Assembly (NCBI GenBank): GCA_023136395.1
Contig: JAGLRI010000045.1
Span: forward strand, 1 to 8,758
DNA: 8,758 nucleotides
Direction: 5' to 3'
Origin: Candidatus Bathyarchaeota archaeon
Lineage (GTDB): Archaea; Thermoproteota; Bathyarchaeia; Bathyarchaeales; Bathyarchaeaceae
Part shown: piece by piece, positions 5,813-8,758 of the stretch
Layout of the letters: the number at the start of each line of letters is the position of its first letter
How positions within the stretch are numbered: the first letter of the stretch is position 1
Notes under the pieces: generated by a model
What the model was told of the DNA's origin: nothing
Databases searched by the model: none
What the model saw: the letters and a program-made list of their open reading frames with translations, nothing else
Made by a program: the position numbers and the translations under genes

Positions 5813-5851
5813 ATTGTTACGCAAATATATAAAAAACTTGTGACAATATAC
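5813..5851. promoter_or_regulatory. Divergent promoter region with imperfect inverted repeat
   Basis: Only 86 bases (5791-5876) separate the receptor gene from the permease gene. For the minus strand a TATA-like TTTTATATATTT (5834-5823) lies 33-44 bases before the TTG, giving a short leader that includes the Shine-Dalgarno site. For the plus strand CAATATAC (5845-5852 or one base earlier) lies about 25-32 bases before the ATG at 5877, predicting an almost leaderless message. ATTGTTAC (5813-5820) and GTGACAAT (5840-5847) form an inverted repeat matching at seven of eight positions with a 19-base spacer. It brackets the minus-strand TATA and touches the plus-strand one, the right position for one regulator to control both transcripts. 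The operator role is inferred. Confidence 0.45.
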
Positions 5852-5876
5852 CTGTCTAAATGAGTGGGTTGTAGAT

Positions 5877-7610
5877 ATGAGGTTAAAACTTCCTCAATTC
5901 AAGTTTAAGAGACCCATTAATTGGTTTGCTATAATCCTCTTTGTTATTTCATTTGGCTTACTTTTTGTCTTTGTTATTCTTCCCATACTAAATGTTTTTA
6001 TTGGGGCTTTCTGGTCAAAAAACCAGTGGTCTTTCGGTAATTTTTTTAGCTATTGGAAGATTTCCTCAAATCGAAAAGGATTGAGTAATAGCTTATTGGC
6101 AGGTTTATTTACAACTATCCTTTCTTCGTTGATAGGGGTCCCTATAGCTTATTTAATGACAAGATACCGGTTCACTGGACGGAGAGGCTTCCAAATTTTA
6201 CTCACACTTCCCTTGGTTCTGCCTCCCTTTATCGGAGCTTTTGCTATGCTTGTGATGCTTGGTCGAAATGGTATAGTAACTAATTTCTTAAGGATAACCT
6301 TAAATCTTGCTCTTTCAGAAGGTTTTATTCAACCCAATCTCCAAGGTTTGGTTCTAGTACAGGCGACTCATCTCTGGCCACTAATTTATCTTAACACAAG
6401 TGCAGCTTTAAGTAAGATAGATCCCAGCTTAGAGGAGAGTGCGCGAAATTTAGGAGCCTCTGGGATAGATCTCTTCAGGAGGATTACTTTTCCATTGGCT
6501 CTTCCAGGATTTGTTGCTGGTGCCCTCCTCGTATTTGTTTGGAGCATTTCAGACATCGGTACACCCATCATGTTAAATTTTCCGAATTATGCACCTGCCC
6601 AAGCCTTTTGGGAGTTGGTTCGTATAGATGGTATTGTGGAATTCTCTTATGTAATCTGTTTCATATTGACTTTAATTTCAGCTGTGTCTCTAGTTGTCAT
6701 CAACAGATTTGTCGGATTAAAAGAGTATGCAACTGCTCGTATCGGCGCTGCTCCTAGAGTTTTGATAAAACATGTGAAAGGAAAAATTGTTCCGGCAATA
6801 TGGTTTGTCCTATTATTTATCCTAGGTTTCTCTATCATACCCCACATAGGAACGACAATTATTGCATTCACAGTTCTCCCTGGATATGGTCAATGGATCC
6901 CGAAAGGAATTACCTTGGATGGATGGAGAACTGTAATAGCTAGGGAGGAGACAAGTTTTTTTATTATAAATAGTGTCATTTATGCTTCATTAGCTGCATT
7001 GATAGATATAGTGTTGGGGGCGCTTATTGGTTACCTCCTAGCTCGGAAGAACTTTCCAGGAAAGAGCGTACTAGACATCGTTTCTATGATGCCTCTTGCT
7101 ATCCCTGGAGTGGTAATCGGTCTGGGCTATCTCCGCTTTTTCTCTGCCCCTCTTTTTGGAAGCACTTTTAGACTCTCATCCATCTGGTTTATACTTGTGA
7201 TTTCCTACAGTATGCGACGTCTGCCCTACGCCGTTCGATCCTCCCACGCTGTTCTTCAACAAATTCATGTAAGTCTTGAAGAGGCCTCCCTGAACCTTGG
7301 AGCTTCGAGAATTAAAACATTTCTTAAGATAACTCTACCTTTGATGACGGCTGGGTTAGTTGCTGGGGGAACCATGGCATTTATCACAGCCTTCACTGAG
7401 GTATCCACCTCCTTGATGATCCAACCCTTGTATGGACCATTTGGAGTCCACGCAAGACCAATAACTCTCGGAATCTATTTTGAGATTCTTAGGGGTGCAG
7501 GTGGATATGCCCCTGCTGGCTGTTTAGGGATGATTCAAATAGTCGTTGCAATTTTAGGTTTTTATATAACTAATAGGGTGTTGGGTGAACAGGTGACTAT
7601 AGGAATGTGA
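5877..7610 (+). CDS. ABC transporter permease, two fused permease domains (COG1178-like)
   Basis: This 577-residue protein is the membrane channel of the importer. It contains two BPD_transp_1 domains in one chain, as in the FbpB/AfuB and ThiP permeases, so it would work as a single polypeptide instead of a dimer of subunits. Each half carries the cytoplasmic EAA loop that docks onto the ATPase: EESARNLGASGIDLFRRITF (187-206), then PLALPG, and EEASLNLGASRIKTFLKITL (468-487), then PLMTAG. Around 12 membrane segments are visible, beginning at about 16-40, with a loop between the halves at about 280-305. The cytoplasmic N-terminus (RLKLPQFKFKRP) is basic. The length is normal for the family. The ATG at 5877 fits the TATA spacing. 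The stop overlaps the start of the ATPase gene, so the two are co-transcribed and translationally coupled, while the receptor gene is divergent. Confidence 0.92.
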   Translation: MRLKLPQFKFKRPINWFAIILFVISFGLLFVFVILPILNVFIGAFWSKNQWSFGNFFSYWKISSNRKGLSNSLLAGLFTTILSSLIGVPIAYLMTRYRFTGRRGFQILLTLPLVLPPFIGAFAMLVMLGRNGIVTNFLRITLNLALSEGFIQPNLQGLVLVQATHLWPLIYLNTSAALSKIDPSLEESARNLGASGIDLFRRITFPLALPGFVAGALLVFVWSISDIGTPIMLNFPNYAPAQAFWELVRIDGIVEFSYVICFILTLISAVSLVVINRFVGLKEYATARIGAAPRVLIKHVKGKIVPAIWFVLLFILGFSIIPHIGTTIIAFTVLPGYGQWIPKGITLDGWRTVIAREETSFFIINSVIYASLAALIDIVLGALIGYLLARKNFPGKSVLDIVSMMPLAIPGVVIGLGYLRFFSAPLFGSTFRLSSIWFILVISYSMRRLPYAVRSSHAVLQQIHVSLEEASLNLGASRIKTFLKITLPLMTAGLVAGGTMAFITAFTEVSTSLMIQPLYGPFGVHARPITLGIYFEILRGAGGYAPAGCLGMIQIVVAILGFYITNRVLGEQVTIGM

Positions 7611-8710
7611 TCAGATTGGTAGAGGTTCGTTTAGAGAAGATTACAAAATCGTTTGATGAAGTAATTGCAGCTGACAAGGTAAACCTTCAAATTAAAGATG
7701 GAGAATTTTTCACGTTGTTGGGTCCTTCTGGGTGTGGAAAAACCACGACGCTTCGAATAGTTGCTGGTTTTATTCAGCAGGATGAGGGGGACGTGCATTT
7801 TGGAGATCGGTTGATGAACGACGTACCTCCCAATAAGAGAAATACTGGAATGGTCTTTCAGACCTACGCTGTTTGGCCCCATATGAATACCTTTGATAAC
7901 ATATCTTTTGGACTCGATTTGAGAAAGTTCTCAAAGGAAGAGAAGATTAGTCGCGTGACTGAAGTTTTGAGGCTCGTGGGGATGGAGGGGATGGAAAAAC
8001 GCTATCCCAGTCAGTTAAGTGGTGGGCAACAGCAACGGGTTGCGTTAGCACGAGCCCTTGTTATTGAACCCGAGGTTCTCCTATTGGATGAGCCTTTGAG
8101 CAACCTTGACGCAAAGCTAAGGGTTCAAACGAGAACAGAGATTAAGAAATTACAAAAGGAACTAAAAATTACGACACTTTATGTTACCCACGACCAGGAG
8201 GAAGCCCTCAGTATATCTGACAGAATAGCGATCCAGAATAAAGGTTCTATCCAGCAAGTTGGAACACCCCGTGCGATCTACGAAGATCCTAGCAACGAAT
8301 TTATCGCAGACTTCATTGGTATCGCCAATTTCATTGATGGAAAACTCGTTGATATTGATGAAAAAAATCAGGTTGTTGTCGTAGGCACCGACTACGGCCT
8401 CAACATAATATCTAAGATTAATGGAAAAGAATGGTTGCGAAAAGGCATGACTGTTCTCATATCGATTAGACCAGAAGCTATCGCTGTCTATGAACCCAAG
8501 ACTCATCACAAGGAATCAAATAGTATTGAAGGTGAGGTTAGGTTGACAACATATCTAGGCAGCTTAGCCCGCTACGAAATTCAAACACCTTGGGGAAGCA
8601 CCTTGCAAGCTGACGTTTACAATCCCAGACATAGTCATCTCTTCAGAGAGGGTGAAAAAGTTTCTGCGGTATTTGCTGCGGAAGACGTGAAGTTAATAAG
8701 ATTGGAATAA
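7607..8710 (+). CDS. ABC transporter ATP-binding protein (PotA/FbpC type)
   Basis: This 367-residue protein is the cytoplasmic ATPase that drives the importer. All nucleotide-binding elements are present: Walker A GPSGCGKT (39-46), Q-loop Gln85 in VFQTYAVWPHMN, signature LSGGQQQR (137-144), Walker B VLLLDEP (157-163), D-loop SNLD (165-168) and switch His195 in THDQEEA. Residues from about 240 to 367 form the C-terminal TOBE-type regulatory region typical of the iron, polyamine, sulfate and maltose importer ATPases, containing ISIRPEAI (286-293) and a final VFAAEDV segment. It begins at GTG 7607, sharing three bases with the permease stop, with AGGTGA (7591-7596) ten bases ahead as the Shine-Dalgarno sequence. 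A TTG at 7616, giving MVEVRLEK, is a possible alternative start but lacks a well-spaced site. No gene can be supported in the 48 bases that follow. Confidence 0.95.
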   Translation: MIRLVEVRLEKITKSFDEVIAADKVNLQIKDGEFFTLLGPSGCGKTTTLRIVAGFIQQDEGDVHFGDRLMNDVPPNKRNTGMVFQTYAVWPHMNTFDNISFGLDLRKFSKEEKISRVTEVLRLVGMEGMEKRYPSQLSGGQQQRVALARALVIEPEVLLLDEPLSNLDAKLRVQTRTEIKKLQKELKITTLYVTHDQEEALSISDRIAIQNKGSIQQVGTPRAIYEDPSNEFIADFIGIANFIDGKLVDIDEKNQVVVVGTDYGLNIISKINGKEWLRKGMTVLISIRPEAIAVYEPKTHHKESNSIEGEVRLTTYLGSLARYEIQTPWGSTLQADVYNPRHSHLFREGEKVSAVFAAEDVKLIRLE

Positions 8711-8758
8711 TGCATGCATTAGTAAGTGTATCATAATCCATGTGAAAGAAAATGTCTG

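Noticed and set aside
7607..7610. Overlap of permease stop and ATPase start as something unusual
   Set aside because: Short stop/start overlaps are the ordinary arrangement for co-translated ABC transporter genes.
8162..8509. Minus-strand 115-codon frame within the ATPase gene
   Set aside because: It is opposite a well-supported ATPase C-terminal domain, with no start signals. It is a shadow frame.
8709..8720. 12-base palindrome AATGCATGCATT just after the ATPase gene
   Set aside because: It is a perfect palindrome but short, lacks a T-run and has no partner elsewhere in the window. Chance or a weak site cannot be told apart.
8742..8758. Possible GTG start of a next gene (KENV) at the right edge
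   Set aside because: Only five codons are visible and there is no clear ribosome binding site, so it cannot be supported.

Overview
The window looks archaeal. TATA-box-like elements lie roughly 20-37 nt upstream of many starts, so several genes would be leaderless or have very short leaders. GTG and TTG starts are used. Two small proteins belong to families typical of archaea (a PRC-barrel protein and a DUF2153-like protein), and the ABC solute-binding protein has the usual archaeal layout of a signal peptide, N-glycosylation sequons and a C-terminal membrane anchor. A Bathyarchaeia-type or related Thermoproteota lineage is my best guess, made from recalled family resemblance and not from any search.

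Layout. The left edge (1-750) is the 3' part of a multi-pass membrane protein that probably starts outside the window. Immediately after it, 772-923 holds a decayed, frameshifted C-terminal scrap of an NAD-dependent sugar epimerase/dehydratase. A small AT-rich orphan gene (1060-1320) converges on a PRC-barrel gene (1351-1629, minus strand). An MFS exporter-like permease follows (1882-3207). The first 44 codons of an SPL/photolyase-type radical SAM protein (3292-3426) stop at exactly the codon where the third [4Fe-4S] cysteine is expected. A 57-residue gene (3527-3700, minus) and a DUF2153-like gene (3827-4171, minus) complete the accessory-looking left half.

The right half (4318-8710) is one functional unit: an ABC importer of the ferric-iron/thiamine/polyamine/phosphonate superfamily. 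The solute-binding lipoprotein-like or anchored receptor (minus strand) is divergent from a two-gene operon of a fused double permease and a PotA/FbpC-type ATPase, which overlap by 3 nt. An 86-bp divergent promoter region separates them and carries an imperfect inverted repeat suitable for a shared operator. The receptor gene ends in a hairpin terminator whose loop is its own stop codon.

I see no CRISPR array, tRNA, rRNA, complete insertion sequence or defence system. The most interesting material is the pair of gene remnants, the short 57-aa gene and the regulatory structures around the transporter. I found no convincing new multi-gene system.
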